The position numbers and the translations under genes are program-made. A DNA stretch of 6,417 nt from an uncultured Rhodoluna sp. (GTDB taxonomy: Bacteria; Actinomycetota; Actinomycetes; Actinomycetales; Microbacteriaceae): assembly GCA_937898095.1 (NCBI GenBank), contig CALDKR010000028.1:1-6417 (forward strand). Reading direction: 5' to 3'. The notes beneath the pieces are model-generated. The model ran no database searches and had not been told where the DNA came from. It saw only the letters and a program-made list of their open reading frames with translations. Shown here in pieces: positions 5,109-6,417 of the stretch (position 1 is the stretch's first letter; every line of letters begins with the position of its first letter).

Positions 5109-6417
5109 ATGTCGATTAGCAGCCTTCAAGAAATCAAAAAACTGGCCGAGCAGCATGCGGTTGTTCCGGTAATTCAAGAGTTGTTTTCGGGCACTGAAAC
5201 TCCACTTTCAATCTTTGAAAAGCTGGCCAGCACCAAAAAGGGCAGCTTTCTGCTTGAGTCAGCAGAGCAGGGCGTTTGGTCTCGCTACAGCTTTATCGGC
5301 GTGAACAACCGAGGCACCCTTTTGCAAGAACAAGACGGCAAAGTTCAATGGCATTCGGTCGCCGGCAAATCGGCTCTGCCAACCGGCACCATTGATGAAT
5401 CTGCATCGGGTCTCGAATCAATCGCCAACATTCAGCGAGCCTGGAGCTCAGGCTCAATTGCCGATGCGCCACCTCTGGTCTCGGGATTAGTTGGCTTGAT
5501 TGGCTGGGATGCAATTCGTGAAATTGAAAAGTTAGCCCCGGCAAAGAGAAAAGATTTCAAGAGCCCAACGATTGCGCTTTCGCTGTTCTCTGATTTGGTA
5601 GTAGTCGACCACCTTAAAAGCAGCGTTCTCTTAGTGGCAAATATCTTTCTAGATGGCGAGCTGACAATTGAGTCGGCCTATGAAGATGCGATTGACCGAA
5701 TCGCCGCAATGCGAAGCGACTTGCTAAAACCCTCAGACGCGTTTTTGGCCGACTTAGATCGCGATGCAGCGGCAAGCCCTACTCACCGAATTGAAAAATC
5801 CGTTTTCAAAGAATCGGTTGAAAAGGCAAAAGAATATGTCCGAGCTGGCGACGTTTTTCAAGTTGTGCTTTCTCAGCGATTCGATCAACCCACCGATGCA
5901 TCAGGTCTCGATGTCTATCGAGTGCTTCGGGCCCTGAACCCAAGTCCATACATGTATCTCTTCAACTTTGAAGATAGCCATGGTCAATTTTCAGTCGTAG
6001 GTTCATCACCAGAAGCACTGGTTAAGGTTCAGCAGGGTCGAGTAATCACGCACCCGATTGCGGGTTCTCGCCCACGCGGAACCAGCACTGATGCTGATTT
6101 TGCTCTTGAAACAGAGTTGCTGGCTGACCAAAAAGAGACCGCTGAGCACCTGATGCTGGTCGACTTGGCCAGAAACGATTTGCTCAAAGTGTGCGTGCCG
6201 AACTCGGTGACGGTCACTGAATTCATGCAGGTTCATCGATTTAGCCACATTATGCACTTGGTTTCAACTGTTGAGGGTGAGGCCCTGCCAGAATCAACTC
6301 CGATCGATATCTTCAAAGCCACTTTTCCGGCAGGAACGCTCTCGGGCGCGCCAAAGCCTCGTGCTCTCGAAATCATCGAAGAGCTTGCGCAAGCGAATCG
6401 CGGAATCCATGGCGGTG
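5109..6417 (+). CDS. trpE: Anthranilate synthase component I, 3'-truncated by window edge
   Basis: TrpE converts chorismate to anthranilate, using ammonia from the glutamine amidotransferase TrpG. It is the first step of tryptophan synthesis. The frame is open from the ATG at 5109 to the window end, giving 436 residues. The family has about 500-520, so roughly 70-80 C-terminal residues are missing. The N-terminal regulatory region includes PVIQELFSGTETP (20-32) and LLES (48-51), part of the tryptophan feedback site together with NPSPYM (277-282). The chorismate-binding domain shows VGSSPEAL, HPIAGSRPRG (315-324), LMLVDLARNDLL, SHIMHLVS with His383, and FPAGTLSGAPKPRA (406-419). IAG rather than IKG argues for TrpE over PabB. 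Deviations from the usual motifs are Ser320 (usually Thr), Leu359-Lys360 (often Gly-Arg), and His376 (usually Glu or Asp). Whether TrpG is fused downstream cannot be seen. Confidence 0.95.
   Translation, partial: MSISSLQEIKKLAEQHAVVPVIQELFSGTETPLSIFEKLASTKKGSFLLESAEQGVWSRYSFIGVNNRGTLLQEQDGKVQWHSVAGKSALPTGTIDESASGLESIANIQRAWSSGSIADAPPLVSGLVGLIGWDAIREIEKLAPAKRKDFKSPTIALSLFSDLVVVDHLKSSVLLVANIFLDGELTIESAYEDAIDRIAAMRSDLLKPSDAFLADLDRDAAASPTHRIEKSVFKESVEKAKEYVRAGDVFQVVLSQRFDQPTDASGLDVYRVLRALNPSPYMYLFNFEDSHGQFSVVGSSPEALVKVQQGRVITHPIAGSRPRGTSTDADFALETELLADQKETAEHLMLVDLARNDLLKVCVPNSVTVTEFMQVHRFSHIMHLVSTVEGEALPESTPIDIFKATFPAGTLSGAPKPRALEIIEELAQANRGIHGG

Noticed and set aside
1..6417. An undescribed system such as a defence island, mobile element, CRISPR array or novel RNA.
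   Set aside because: The window is tightly packed with recognisable core metabolic and translation genes, with gaps of at most 19 bases and no inverted repeats, transposase or repeat array seen on reading.

Overview
This is an ordinary housekeeping and biosynthetic stretch from what looks like a mid-GC actinobacterium, most likely a member of Microbacteriaceae or a close relative. Roughly half of the bases are G or C by eye. The proteins resemble remembered actinobacterial forms: HisG is the long type with a C-terminal regulatory domain, as in Mycobacterium tuberculosis, and HisE carries the actinobacterial EEISQL segment. The order fmt-rsmB-rpe-hisE-hisG-hisF-hisI-trpE is one I recall from Microbacteriaceae. 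The combination of this order with moderate GC and A/T-tolerant codon use would suit small freshwater lineages such as Rhodoluna or Aquiluna. That placement is inference.

All eight genes lie on the plus strand and fill almost the whole window. Junctions, in order, are: a 1-base TAATG overlap (fmt/rsmB), a 2-base gap (rsmB/rpe), 19 bases (rpe/hisE), 12 (hisE/hisG), 15 (hisG/hisF), another 1-base TAATG overlap (hisF/hisI) and 12 bases (hisI/trpE). No gene-free stretch exceeds 20 bases, and I saw no terminator, RNA gene, repeat array or mobile element. fmt is cut at its 5' end and trpE at its 3' end by the window edges.

Functionally, positions 1-2136 hold translation genes: initiator tRNA formylation and 16S rRNA m5C methylation. 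rpe (2139-2831) is a pentose phosphate enzyme. hisE, hisG, hisF and hisI (2851-5096) encode steps 2, 1, 5/6 and 3 of histidine synthesis. The other his genes are not here. trpE (5109 to the end) starts tryptophan synthesis. The pathways join through pentose phosphates: the pentose phosphate pathway supplies PRPP, which HisG uses and which the tryptophan pathway also consumes.

I found no undescribed system. The points most worth a second look are a probable leaderless promoter just before hisE, and substitutions at normally conserved active-site positions in HisF, with milder ones in TrpE.
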